DNA from: Bifidobacterium leontopitheci
GTDB taxonomy: Bacteria > Actinomycetota > Actinomycetes > Actinomycetales > Bifidobacteriaceae
Assembly (NCBI RefSeq): GCF_009193355.1
Contig: NZ_WBVT01000023.1
Span: forward strand, 1-50,584
Reading direction: 5' to 3'
DNA length: 50,584 nucleotides
The notes beneath the pieces are model-generated. The model was given only the letters and a program-made list of their open reading frames with translations. It was not told where the DNA came from and did not search any database. The position numbers and the translations under genes were made by a program. Positions 41,747 through 50,584 of the stretch are shown in pieces (within the stretch, counting starts at the first letter, position 1; every line of letters begins with the position of its first letter).

Positions 41747-44700
41747 ATGGGATTGCACATCATGAAAACGCAGGCCCGCGAGGATGCGCTGGCATCGTTG
41801 TTCGACCGGATCGCCGCGGACATGGCCGCGGCCGCCGCAGGCGGATCAGGCGACGGGTCGCCCACTAACCACAATCAGCGATTCGTGCTGATCACGCCGG
41901 CCGGCTTGCGCGCGTATGCCGAGCGACGCACGCTCGGCTACCTGCGCAGCCATCCCGTCGGACTGCCGGGCGTGACCATCGCCGTCCACTCGTTCACCAG
42001 CATGGCGCGGCAGCTCATCGGCAACCATTACGGCGGCCGGTACGCCCTACCCGAGGTGAGCCTGCTCACGTTGCAGACGTTCCTTGCGATGCGCATGCGG
42101 GACGATCGTGAGACGTTCCGCAAGGCCGGCGAGACGTTCGGATCCATGAACCAATTCGCGGCCCAGATCGTCGAACTGATTGGCGCCGGTGTAAGTGCCG
42201 CCGACATCGAAAGCATGCCCGAAGCCGGAAATCGTCTCCGCGCCCTGGCGAAGCTCCTCGCATTGGTGGAGGCCGAGTTCAGCCGGTTCACGCTGCCGGG
42301 GGCGAACGCGAATGTCGTCATCCCCTGGGCCAAGGACCACGGAACCGGCCTGCACGTCTACCTGTACGGGTTCGAGCAGATGACGGCGGATGAGCTTTGC
42401 ATCGCCGAAGCCTTGGCAAATCATGCCGAATGCACGCTGATGGTTGAATCGGAATGCCGCCCGGATTTCGTGGATGTCCTAGCCGGTTCGGTCACGCCCA
42501 CCGATGGACCCTCCACCCTCACGCTGCCGGCACTCGCTTCGGCTTGCGGAACCGTCGACGCGCGGCAAGCCGACGACGAGACCACCGAAGTGCACCGTGT
42601 CGTCAGCGCCATCAAGTCGCTTCACGACCATGCCGAAAAGGAAGGCAGACAATTCTCCTATGGCGATGTACTGGTCACCGCCCGTGACCTCAGCGCGTAC
42701 CGCACAACGTTGGCCGCCGAATTCGCCTACCATGGCATTCCCGTCAACGCGACACCCGTGGCGACAATCGCCGACCAGCCGTTCGCCGACCTGCTGCTCG
42801 GCTTGCTGGACGACCGCCTGTATGAACCGGAGCCGGACCCAACCGTGCTGTTGCGCGTGTTCCGGTCGCATCTGTTGCACGGACGCTATCGGATCGCAGA
42901 CCGCGACCTTGACCTGCTGGAGGACGCGTTGTACTCCAGTGACCCGAAACGCGTGTGGCGGCGGCGTTCGGGGTCGGATGCGCTCAGCCAAACGATCGAC
43001 CGTATTCGCACCGTAATCGATGAGGCCCGGCCGTTGTTCGCCGCCCGCGATGATTGCGACGATACTCGTACCGTGCGTGAGGTGCTCAGCGGCATGACCC
43101 GTTTCCTCGTACGTATCGGAGCCAATGCGTCATGGCGGATTGTCTGCGGCGAAGCCGACACGGATTGCGCGCAGCAGGAACGGGAACACGCCCGCGAGCG
43201 CCTGTTCGAGCAGACCCGTACCGCATGGAATCTCGTCATGGGCGAGTTCGATGCCCTGGTGTCGTATTTCGGCGATGAGCCGTTCTCCAAGCTTCGCCCA
43301 ACGTTCGCGGATAATGTGCGGTCCTTACTGCTCGGGCATACGGTTCATGATCAGACGAAAGCCTCGAATGCCGTGGACGTCATCGCGTTCCCTGCGCCGA
43401 TGCGGCCGTACCGTCACGTGTTCGTATTGGGCGCGGTCGAATCGCAGCTACCGGCGATTCCACATGAGACCGGTCTGCTAGATGATGCCGAACGCCGTAC
43501 GCTTGCCAGCGCACTCACCGATGCACATCACCGCGTCGAAGCCGCAGCATTGCTCATGCCGACAGTCGAGAGCAAGGCACGCCGGGAGATACTCGCGTTC
43601 AACCGGGTGCTCCGCTACGCGCATTCACTGACGTTCTCATGCCCGCGCACGGTGAACGGCGTGCCGCAGTCGCTGTCACCGTTCGTTGCGGAATCGCTGT
43701 CCGCCACCGGGAACGACCCGATCCAGGAGCACAACGACCGTCTGATGCCACACGTCCGGACGATCGACGATCTGGACTCCTTCGCCGAGGGTGAGCCGCA
43801 TGCCGTCACACTTGTCGAGCAGAACACGGTGCTGGATCCGGCTCTAATGCTCAGCCTGTTCACCAAGCCGGAACGGACGGACGACGATACGGCGGAGCAT
43901 GTGATGAACGTTTCCGTGTCGCAGATCGAGAAGTTCTACGCGAACCCGTTTGAAACGTTCCTCAGCCAAGGTCTGAAAATCAGGCCGGTCAAGCCGTTCC
44001 AACTCACTGCGGCAATCGAGGGCAGCTTCCGTCATGCCGTTCTGGAACGTGTCGTCGCCGTGAAGATCGCGGCGTTGGCGCATGGCGGCAAACTTGACGA
44101 CATTCCGTCGGTCTATCGCAACGCGAACGTGGTGAAGTCCGATGACGAGCTGATCAGGCTGTTCTGCGACCTGCATTTCCGCCCTGAACCGATTGCCGAC
44201 TGTCCGCTGCCCGAGACGACCCTGCTGGAGGACAACGAGGATTTTGCGATTCTGGATTCCAGCAAGCGCATGGAGGCGGTATGCAATCAGCTGGGCGATG
44301 CGCTGACCGCGTTCGCGAGAACGCTGCGGAATACGCAGGAATCCTGGCAGAAGGATCTCGTTCACGAGCAGTCGCCGGCGGCAGCGAATTCGAAGACGCA
44401 TATCAGGCCTATGTTCACGGAGAAGCAGTTCGGCGATATCCGCGGCGTGCAAGCCGACTGGCCTGCACTGGAGACGCATGCGCGTGGAAGCAATGGCGAG
44501 CAACCAGTCGACGTGGCAGTGCGCATCCGAGGCAAGGTCGATCGCATCGACACCATCGAACGTGAAAACGAGAAGGGACTGGTAGTCATCGATTACAAGT
44601 CGTCACCCCGATCGCTGTTCGGCTCCAATAAGGAGAACGCCGGGACGATGGTGGCTTACGGGCATGAGCTGCAATTGCTCACCTATGCGCTGGCGGTCAG

Positions 44701-45256
44701 GGAATCGGTCGCATCGCAATCACCGATTGCCGGCATGTTGTTCCTGCCGATGAACGGCAAGAAGCAGACCGTCCTCCCCGGAACCCTCAAGGACAACACG
44801 GAAACCGGCACCCCCGACCTCTGCGGCACAGGATTGCATCCGTCGCGCGAAGGCAAACTGTCACTGAACAACGCGGGATGTCTCGTGAATCCATGGCAGG
44901 CGCGAAATGCCAAGACCGCCCTGCCGACCCCCACGCTCGAGTCGGAGGCCCATCTGAACGCACTGTGCGCCTATGCACGGCACATGACCGTGACCGCCTG
45001 CGAACTCATATTGGACGGAGACATGCCCGTCGCGCCGTATCGCCTGTTCAATGGCGGCGAAAACGGCAGGGACGGTATGACGTACAGCGATTACCCGGAC
45101 GTGATGGCGCTGGATCTGCTGGACGAGCAGGCCTGGCGCCTGCAGCTACCCGTATCGATGGATCAACTGAAGGCAGAGGCGGCCCGTCTGTCGCGCGCAG
45201 CGATGGCAGACGCCAGTGCCGCCGCAAAGCAGACTGACGGCGACACTGGGCAATAG
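41747..45256 (+). CDS. AddB/RexB-like helicase-nuclease subunit
   Basis: 1169 residues; GGAGCAAGGAG precedes the ATG. The C-terminal PD-(D/E)XK nuclease shows IRGKVDRIDTIE near residue 926 and VVIDYKSSPRS near 947, followed by YGHELQLLTYALAV, the classic RecB-type nuclease set. The N-terminal part has the AddB-like layout (FVLITPAGLRAYAERR, FTSMARQLI, VYLYGFEQMTADEL-type segment). The P-loop at the very front of typical AddB is missing, so its helicase half is probably inactive. The usual iron-sulphur cysteines are also not evident. It pairs with the next gene. AddAB-type complexes resect double-strand breaks and degrade linear DNA. Confidence 0.85.
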   Translation: MGLHIMKTQAREDALASLFDRIAADMAAAAAGGSGDGSPTNHNQRFVLITPAGLRAYAERRTLGYLRSHPVGLPGVTIAVHSFTSMARQLIGNHYGGRYALPEVSLLTLQTFLAMRMRDDRETFRKAGETFGSMNQFAAQIVELIGAGVSAADIESMPEAGNRLRALAKLLALVEAEFSRFTLPGANANVVIPWAKDHGTGLHVYLYGFEQMTADELCIAEALANHAECTLMVESECRPDFVDVLAGSVTPTDGPSTLTLPALASACGTVDARQADDETTEVHRVVSAIKSLHDHAEKEGRQFSYGDVLVTARDLSAYRTTLAAEFAYHGIPVNATPVATIADQPFADLLLGLLDDRLYEPEPDPTVLLRVFRSHLLHGRYRIADRDLDLLEDALYSSDPKRVWRRRSGSDALSQTIDRIRTVIDEARPLFAARDDCDDTRTVREVLSGMTRFLVRIGANASWRIVCGEADTDCAQQEREHARERLFEQTRTAWNLVMGEFDALVSYFGDEPFSKLRPTFADNVRSLLLGHTVHDQTKASNAVDVIAFPAPMRPYRHVFVLGAVESQLPAIPHETGLLDDAERRTLASALTDAHHRVEAAALLMPTVESKARREILAFNRVLRYAHSLTFSCPRTVNGVPQSLSPFVAESLSATGNDPIQEHNDRLMPHVRTIDDLDSFAEGEPHAVTLVEQNTVLDPALMLSLFTKPERTDDDTAEHVMNVSVSQIEKFYANPFETFLSQGLKIRPVKPFQLTAAIEGSFRHAVLERVVAVKIAALAHGGKLDDIPSVYRNANVVKSDDELIRLFCDLHFRPEPIADCPLPETTLLEDNEDFAILDSSKRMEAVCNQLGDALTAFARTLRNTQESWQKDLVHEQSPAAANSKTHIRPMFTEKQFGDIRGVQADWPALETHARGSNGEQPVDVAVRIRGKVDRIDTIERENEKGLVVIDYKSSPRSLFGSNKENAGTMVAYGHELQLLTYALAVRESVASQSPIAGMLFLPMNGKKQTVLPGTLKDNTETGTPDLCGTGLHPSREGKLSLNNAGCLVNPWQARNAKTALPTPTLESEAHLNALCAYARHMTVTACELILDGDMPVAPYRLFNGGENGRDGMTYSDYPDVMALDLLDEQAWRLQLPVSMDQLKAEAARLSRAAMADASAAAKQTDGDTGQ

Positions 45257-45279
45257 ACGACGAGTTGGAAGAAGGAACA

Positions 45280-48200
45280 ATGAAGAACACCACGAGCAAG
45301 GACAACAGGTATTTCATCAGCGCTTCGGCAGGAACCGGCAAAACCACGCAGCTCCTGCAGGACGTCATGCTCGACCTGCTGAATCCGAACCACAGTAATC
45401 ACACGTCCATCCGCGAATCGCTGATTATCACATTCACCACGGCGGCCGCAGCCGAACTCCGTGCCAAGCTGGACCGCAATCTCAGGTTTGCAGTCGATTA
45501 TGCACGCTCCTGCCAATCATCCAGCGGCGAACGGCCGCATGACGTGAACTACTACATCGGCGGCGATGACGGGCCGCTCGCACGCATGATCGCAAGCGAC
45601 CCCGAACGGGCGGCCGTCGTGTTCGCCCGTGCGGTCAACGAACTCCCCTCAACGCAGATCAGCACGATAGACGCGCTCAACAAGCACATCGTGGATCGCA
45701 ACGCCGATGCGCTCGGCATCGACCCCGGTTATCAGATCCTGGCGGACGAGGCGATCCGGTCCGGCATGCAGCAGAAGGTGATCGGCAAACTGTTCGAGCA
45801 ATGGTATGACCCAGCCGATCCCGAACATGACGATTTCATGGACCTGCTTGACAACACGGGTGGCGCACGGCACGATGACGCGCTCGCACAGGAGATCCTC
45901 GCCCTGTACGATCAGTGCCAGACCAAGCCGAACGGCATAGCGTGGCTGGACGGCATGTCAAGCCTGTACCGGATTCGCTTCACCCAGCAGAAGCCTCTGA
46001 AAGGCGCGAACGCGTTCGTGGACGGGTTCGTGCACGAATGGCATGACACTCTGGAGAAGCTGCGTCAGAAAACGGCCGTTTTTCTCGCCAAGGTGAACAC
46101 CACCTCGGTAAGTTCCGGCGACAAGATGAAGCTGGTTGAAGACAGCAGAACCTTCGGACGGGTATTTAAGGCGGCGGATGAAGTATACGAACGATACTGC
46201 AAGGGCTCTTGGGATGATGTACGGGACGCATTGGATGCGGCCGCCGCCGAAATCCGCTCGGTCAATAACGGACACGATAACCCGTCAAGCGCCAATCTCA
46301 ATGCGCTTGACGACCTGTTCGCTGATATCGGCATGAAATCCGATGAAAACAAGGATGCCATCAAACTGCTTAAACAGGTGCAGCAGCACATCAACCGGCA
46401 GTCGTCACCAACCAAGACAGATTTCCTCACCCTGCGTGACCTGTTCGCCTTGTCGGCCGAGCAGATGGACCGGCTTGACGACGTCGCACAGCGACGTCTC
46501 GACACCTTGCGCAGGGCGGTCAAACGGTTCGCTCACGATTATGATGCAGCAAAGAACGATGCCGCCTTGCAGGACTATGCCGATATCGCCCATCTGGCTC
46601 TTCGCGCGCTTGAACGCCATGATGATGTGCTGCGTCGCATCAACGAACGGTGGCGGTATGTCTACGTCGACGAATGTCAGGACAACAACGCGTTGCAGAA
46701 CCGGTTCATCGACCTGATCGGGCAGGGCGCGGATAAGGTGACCATGGTCGGCGACGTCAAGCAGAGCATTTACGGGTTCCGTCATGCGCAACCGGAGGAG
46801 TTCCGGCGCAAAAGCCGGGAGGTCGCACCGGAGCACCAGTCCGCGCTGACGCAGAACCACCGTTCTGTTCCGGAGATTCTCATGTTCGTTAACACGGTGT
46901 TCGACCACCTGATGAGCGAAGGCATGGGGGGCGCCGACTATCTGCAGGACCGTTTTCAGATTGCCGCCGACGGCCCAACCCACGCATACGATCCACACAG
47001 CGTGGAACTGCTCATCCGCGCGAAACAGACCGACGGGGAGGAGACCGACGAGACGCCATCCCCGCGCGGCAGCGCAGACCAGCAGCAGGTCGACATGATC
47101 GTCCGCCGCATCCGCCGGCTGCATGACGAGGAACAGTACCGATACAGTGACATCGCCGTGCTGGAACGCAGCACGAAACTGTTCGCCCAGTTGCATGACG
47201 CCATGGTGGAAGCCGGCATCCCCGTCGAAGTCAACGGCGTGGGCGACTACTACCACACACCGGAAATCGTCATCGCATTGGATTGGCTGCGCGCGATCGA
47301 CAATCCGCACCGTGACGTTCCCCTGGTGGCGGTCATGCGCGCACACGGCATCCCCGACAATGATCTGGCGACCATCAGGCTTCTCGGCAAAGGCAGCTTC
47401 TACACGCTGTTGCAGCGGCTTGTGCATCCTTCGGAACGGCACCCGCTGCCGTCTCCCCTGCCAGGCAATCTGGGCGATGACGAGCATCTGGAAGCGCTGC
47501 GCTCGTTCCTCGATACGCTTGAGTCGTTCCGCTCATACGCGGCGACGCATACGGTAGACGAGCTGCTCTGGCATGTCTACCAGCAGACCGGCTGGTATGA
47601 CTACTGCGGCCTGCTCCCCAACGGGAGGCAGAGGCAGGCCAACCTCGCGCAACTGTGCGTCAAGGCGCGGACGGTCAAGGATACCGGCGAACATGGGCTC
47701 CACGCGTTTCTGGACGCCGTGGAGCAATGGGCGGCCAACGACAGCAAGGACGTCAACGCAGAGGCGTCCACGCAGCAGAGCAAGGATGCGGTGCACGTCA
47801 CCACCATTCACAAGGCGAAGGGATTGCAATGGAAGGCGGTGATCCTTGCGGACGCCACCTCGAATGCGTTCAACGCGCAGAACCTTTCCGCATACGTGAC
47901 GGTGCAGGATCCTGAAGATGCCGGACGCTGCATCACGGCGTGCAATATCCACGACGAACGGCTGCAGACCACGGTCAAAACACTTCAGTATGCGCAGCAG
48001 GTGAGCGTGGCGAAGCGTCAAAGCATCGAGGAACAACTACGTCTGCTGTACGTGGCGATGACACGGCCGGAACGGAAGCTCATCATCGCAGGGATCGTCG
48101 ATAAAGAACCGGAACAACTGCTGGAGACCACCGCCGTGACCGCCACGGATGACGGCATGGTTTCACCCGACGATATCGTGGAATCCGGCACGTACATGAC

Positions 48201-49428
48201 GTGGATACTGCAAGCGCTGTGGGCGGCGAGTGCGCACACGTCCTCGAACAAGGAGACGTCAGACACCGACAAATGCACGAGCGCCGGCTTCGGAACCCTG
48301 TCCGCTCCAATCAGCAACGACAACGGAGTGCTCGAATACGTCATGCCGCTTCCTGACGGCCTCAAGCCGGATACCGTGACCGGCAATGCGGAAGGCCGAC
48401 GGTTCGTCATCGCCGTCGATAACAACGACGTACCCGAACAGACGCTGGCATCCGCGTCATCTCATGATGCGGTGATGCAGCGTCCGTCACCGAATGGTTT
48501 CAAGACCGTCGGTCAGCGCACGTTGGATGATGAACGTATTCCCGTCACGATCAACGCCTCCGGCATTCGTCGCTGGGCGGAGACGACGGCAGCCGACACC
48601 GAGGACGAGTCCGGCATCACCTCGGTAGAGCCTACGTCCCCAGACTCCGGCAGCGTGAGTTCATCGGAACAATACGCATGGCGACGCCTCTCCTACCCAC
48701 TTCCCGATTTCCTCTCAGACAGGCAGCAGCAACCGTCTGCTGCGGAAATCGGCACGGCCGTGCACAATGTGCTCGAACAGTTCGACTGGTCGGTCCCCGC
48801 GAGCAAGTCGGAGTGCGAGCATGAGCTCCGCACCGTGATACGGCGACTCGAGGATGTGCGGATCATATCCCCGCAGACCGCCTGTGCAGTCGAAAACGGA
48901 TCACTGTTCGACGGCATGATGTGGTTCGTATGCGGAGGTCAGGATACAGATGACGAGAACGGCAACAGTCTGGATAGCAACGATTCCCAGAACGCAGCAG
49001 GTCTTGTTTCCGCAATACGTTCGCACCGCGATCGGCTATACCGAGAAGCCCCGTTCTCCATGCTCATGGACAAGCTCGAACTGGAGTCTCTCGCCATCGC
49101 CGGCACCCAACGGGATACTAGTGCGAGAGCCGCGAACCGTTGCGTACAGGAACCGGCTGAAGACGGGATCGTCGTCCGCGGCATCATCGACGCATACTAT
49201 GTGGACGAGGAGTCGCGCAGCATCGTTCTGCTCGACTACAAGACCGATGCCGTACTGGCCGAAGAACGAGACGACCTCGGAACATGGCACCGGCGTCTAC
49301 GCACCGAATATTGGGGACAGCAGGCACTGTACGCCAAGGCATTGGAACAGCTGTATCCAGGATACACGGTCACGCAACGCTGGCTGGTCGGCCTTGCCGG
49401 CCGACAGTTCATCGATATGTGTCGGTAA
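45280..49428 (+). CDS. AddA-like helicase-nuclease subunit
   Basis: 1382 residues from the ATG at 45280 (GAAGGAAC just upstream; a TTG at 45265 lies before that site and is unlikely). UvrD/AddA motifs: ISASAGTGKTTQLLQ with the P-loop at 16-23, TFTTAAAAELRAKL, STIDALNKHIV, VYVDECQDNNALQ near 461, GDVKQSIYGFRHAQPEEF, VTTIHKAKGLQWKAV and LLYVAMTRPERKL. The C-terminal nuclease has EIGTAVHNVLEQFDW, then RGIIDAYYVDEE and VLLDYKTDAV near 1300-1325. It starts 23 bases after the AddB-like stop. Together they form a complete AddAB-type DNA-end processing machine attached to the DISARM array. Whether it is the cell's only AddAB or an extra copy cannot be seen here. Confidence 0.9.
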   Translation: MKNTTSKDNRYFISASAGTGKTTQLLQDVMLDLLNPNHSNHTSIRESLIITFTTAAAAELRAKLDRNLRFAVDYARSCQSSSGERPHDVNYYIGGDDGPLARMIASDPERAAVVFARAVNELPSTQISTIDALNKHIVDRNADALGIDPGYQILADEAIRSGMQQKVIGKLFEQWYDPADPEHDDFMDLLDNTGGARHDDALAQEILALYDQCQTKPNGIAWLDGMSSLYRIRFTQQKPLKGANAFVDGFVHEWHDTLEKLRQKTAVFLAKVNTTSVSSGDKMKLVEDSRTFGRVFKAADEVYERYCKGSWDDVRDALDAAAAEIRSVNNGHDNPSSANLNALDDLFADIGMKSDENKDAIKLLKQVQQHINRQSSPTKTDFLTLRDLFALSAEQMDRLDDVAQRRLDTLRRAVKRFAHDYDAAKNDAALQDYADIAHLALRALERHDDVLRRINERWRYVYVDECQDNNALQNRFIDLIGQGADKVTMVGDVKQSIYGFRHAQPEEFRRKSREVAPEHQSALTQNHRSVPEILMFVNTVFDHLMSEGMGGADYLQDRFQIAADGPTHAYDPHSVELLIRAKQTDGEETDETPSPRGSADQQQVDMIVRRIRRLHDEEQYRYSDIAVLERSTKLFAQLHDAMVEAGIPVEVNGVGDYYHTPEIVIALDWLRAIDNPHRDVPLVAVMRAHGIPDNDLATIRLLGKGSFYTLLQRLVHPSERHPLPSPLPGNLGDDEHLEALRSFLDTLESFRSYAATHTVDELLWHVYQQTGWYDYCGLLPNGRQRQANLAQLCVKARTVKDTGEHGLHAFLDAVEQWAANDSKDVNAEASTQQSKDAVHVTTIHKAKGLQWKAVILADATSNAFNAQNLSAYVTVQDPEDAGRCITACNIHDERLQTTVKTLQYAQQVSVAKRQSIEEQLRLLYVAMTRPERKLIIAGIVDKEPEQLLETTAVTATDDGMVSPDDIVESGTYMTWILQALWAASAHTSSNKETSDTDKCTSAGFGTLSAPISNDNGVLEYVMPLPDGLKPDTVTGNAEGRRFVIAVDNNDVPEQTLASASSHDAVMQRPSPNGFKTVGQRTLDDERIPVTINASGIRRWAETTAADTEDESGITSVEPTSPDSGSVSSSEQYAWRRLSYPLPDFLSDRQQQPSAAEIGTAVHNVLEQFDWSVPASKSECEHELRTVIRRLEDVRIISPQTACAVENGSLFDGMMWFVCGGQDTDDENGNSLDSNDSQNAAGLVSAIRSHRDRLYREAPFSMLMDKLELESLAIAGTQRDTSARAANRCVQEPAEDGIVVRGIIDAYYVDEESRSIVLLDYKTDAVLAEERDDLGTWHRRLRTEYWGQQALYAKALEQLYPGYTVTQRWLVGLAGRQFIDMCR

Positions 49429-49814
49429 GCGTCACGCTTACGGCAAGCCAGTCGTATCGCAGCAACCGGCAGTACGCTGTCTCACAGACATGCACACGAG
49501 TGTCATGCCATGCCGAACCGTCAAAACCGGTTATGGTGCTGGAGCGTTCCGTCACCGCGAAATGCTTCAGCACCACCTGCGTGTCGTTGTCCAAAGCGAA
49601 AGCCAGGTCGGCGAACTCGCTACGATACTCGGCACTATCCCAGAGCACCTCATGCGAGCGCCGCCGCGCCACGGTCGTCGGAATCCACCAGAATTGACTT
49701 GTCATCCACGTTCGACAGCGTTTCGCCGCACTCGGCATAGTCGATGAGCAACGCGGCGGTCGCGGTCTTCACGCCGTCGCGGATGAGCCCGACCAGCCGG
49801 CCGCCGGACGACAT
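49409..49814 (-). pseudogene. broken ASCH-domain gene
   Basis: The N-terminal part (49814 down to a TGA at 49650) begins MSSGGRLVGLIRDGVKTATA and continues ALLIDYAECGETLSNVDDKS, the typical ASCH (PUA-like) opening with the GvKTATA loop. The C-terminal ASCH pieces RRRSHEVLWDSAEYRSEFAD and DNDTQVVLKHFAV appear only in another frame, and the ~40-residue middle is missing, so there is a deletion plus frameshift. The end overlaps the tail of the AddA-like gene. The start is one base after the RelA/SpoT-type stop (TAGGATG), so it was translationally coupled. ASCH proteins bind RNA or modified nucleosides. Confidence 0.6.
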
Positions 49815-49815
49815 C

Positions 49816-50448
49816 CTACTTTAGGTATGCCGTCACCTTGTCGAGGAAGAACCTGACGTTTGTGGAATAGTTTGGATATGCGACGCTCAGTTTCACTTGA
49901 TCGCTCGCGAACACCAGCACGGCATTATCGTAAACGAAATCTTCAGCCGAATCATCTCCCACGGATGTGCGTTCTGCGTGCCGTTCCACGGCATCATACC
50001 GACGAAGCGCCTCATCGAGCCGCTCCACTGAGAACGACTCGATGTCAAGGTACTGATCCTCTCTGGAAAGCTTCATCAGGAACAGTTCCTCACCGGAGCG
50101 AGAACCATCGACCACGAATATGCTGTCGATGGCCGCACGCAAGTCATCCAGTAGGCTATCCGTACAGGCAAGGTCACGCAAACGGGATGCCAACGTCGAA
50201 CGGTCACCTTCATATCCCGGAATCTGCGGCGAATGCTCTTCAAGCGCAAACAAACTGGAGACGATTCTAAAAAACGTCAGACGCTCCTCATCGGTTCCCT
50301 CCGCCATAGCCCTGACTGTCGGACTCTTATACTCGGTGCCGTAGATCTCCCCCGCAGCCTCCACCGCCGTAGCCCAACAATGCTGTAGAAGAGTACGAAT
50401 CTGCACTTCCACATGGTACGCCGCATCCTCGGACGCCACCTTACACAA
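49816..50448 (-). pseudogene. RelA/SpoT-domain protein, N-terminus lost to an insertion
   Basis: About 210 residues. The front reads KVASEDAAYHVEVQIRT then LLQHCWATAVEAAGE, the second half of a RelA/SpoT nucleotidyltransferase domain (EIQIRT and HxWA motifs). The C-terminal ~120 residues are of the type found in stand-alone proteins of this kind (LEEHSPQIPGYEG, FVYDNAVLVFASDQVKLSVAYPN). The first half of the domain, with the ATP/GDP-binding residues, is absent. The only start is a TTG at 50448 next to what appears to be an insertion sequence end, so the gene is cut. Intact relatives make (p)ppGpp-like alarmones or related toxins; this fragment should be inactive. Confidence 0.7.
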
Positions 50449-50454
50449 CAGATG

Positions 50455-50584
50455 CCGTGACCGTGTTTGTTGTTTTGATGGGTGGGTTGATATGACGAGA
50501 GGCTTCTAGGCAGAATGGGTGGTGCCTTAAACCTATCCGTTCTAGCGAAGGAGCCTCCATGGTCAAGGGTAGCAGTGCCAGTGT
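50455..50584 (+). mobile_element. left end of a probable insertion sequence
   Basis: Sequence after the cut RelA/SpoT gene changes character: a T/G-rich stretch (gtgtttgttgttttgatggg) and then a gene start near the edge. The exact border is not resolvable because the terminal repeat partner lies outside the window. Inferred from gene truncation and from the transposase-like start. Confidence 0.45.
50559..50584 (+). CDS. start of a probable transposase, runs off the edge
   Basis: ATG at 50559 with a strong GAAGGAG site upstream; only MVKGSSAS is visible. The context (a truncated neighbour and a non-coding end of about 100 bases) suggests a transposase, but eight residues cannot prove a family. 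Confidence 0.35.

Noticed and set aside
46926..46931. G6 run in the AddA-like gene as a phase-variation tract
   Set aside because: Six G in GC-rich coding DNA is not unusual and the frame is intact on both sides.
1..50584. tRNA-linked integration site or integrase for the island
   Set aside because: No tRNA gene, integrase or flanking direct repeat was seen inside the window; the borders may lie outside.

Overview
The window looks like a bifidobacterial chromosome (Actinomycetota): GC-rich coding sequence, clear GGAGG-type ribosome binding sites, and a phosphate acetyltransferase gene followed by an acetate kinase gene, the acetate end of the phosphoketolase ('bifid') pathway. The genus call is inferred from gene content and protein character. 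I could not search a database.

Layout. 0.1-2.1 kb: a minus-strand GmrSD-like (DUF262/DUF1524) restriction protein, probably frameshifted at its very end. 2.2-15.7 kb: chromosomal backbone with a DUF1846 protein, pta, ackA, a 56-residue Cys-containing peptide, a 1585-residue secreted M60-type peptidase, aroA, a PP2C-like phosphatase, a copied 61-bp intergenic repeat and a DJ-1/PfpI protein. 15.7-18.8 kb: a patch of decayed or mobile material, with a 142-bp element bounded by perfect 19-bp inverted repeats, an antitoxin with a short (probably truncated) toxin, an HNH-only remnant of a second DUF262 protein, and an AAA/DUF4143 ATPase. 18.9-21.1 kb: three unrecognised proteins. 21.2-49.4 kb: a long plus-strand defence array. 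49.4-50.6 kb: a broken ASCH gene and a RelA/SpoT-domain gene whose front is cut off by what looks like an insertion sequence running off the right edge.

The defence array is the main content. Its core is a class 1 DISARM set in order: drmD (SNF2-type helicase, split in two frames), drmMI (N6-adenine methyltransferase), drmA (helicase), drmB (DUF1998) and drmC (phospholipase-D-like). These genes overlap or lie a few bases apart. In front are three coupled genes: an unknown protein, a protein with a possible MazF/PemK-like front half, and an ImmA/IrrE-type metallopeptidase. They sit behind a putative promoter with a perfect 14-bp palindrome. A cytosolic-type 5'-nucleotidase is embedded between drmMI and drmA. 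Downstream come a RelE-like domain fused to a UvrD-like helicase and, after a strong hairpin, a 60-residue protein and an AddB/AddA-like helicase-nuclease pair.

Two homopolymer tracts fall in the core: A7 exactly where drmD changes frame, and C9 inside drmMI just after its catalytic motif. Together they suggest the system may be switched on and off by slippage, as is known for pglX of the Pgl system. An 11-bp motif (gttgtccggtt, one copy attgtccggtt) lies about 44 bases before three genes and 81 before a fourth, linking the 19-20 kb genes with the AddAB end of the array. I saw no tRNA, rRNA, CRISPR array or integrase.
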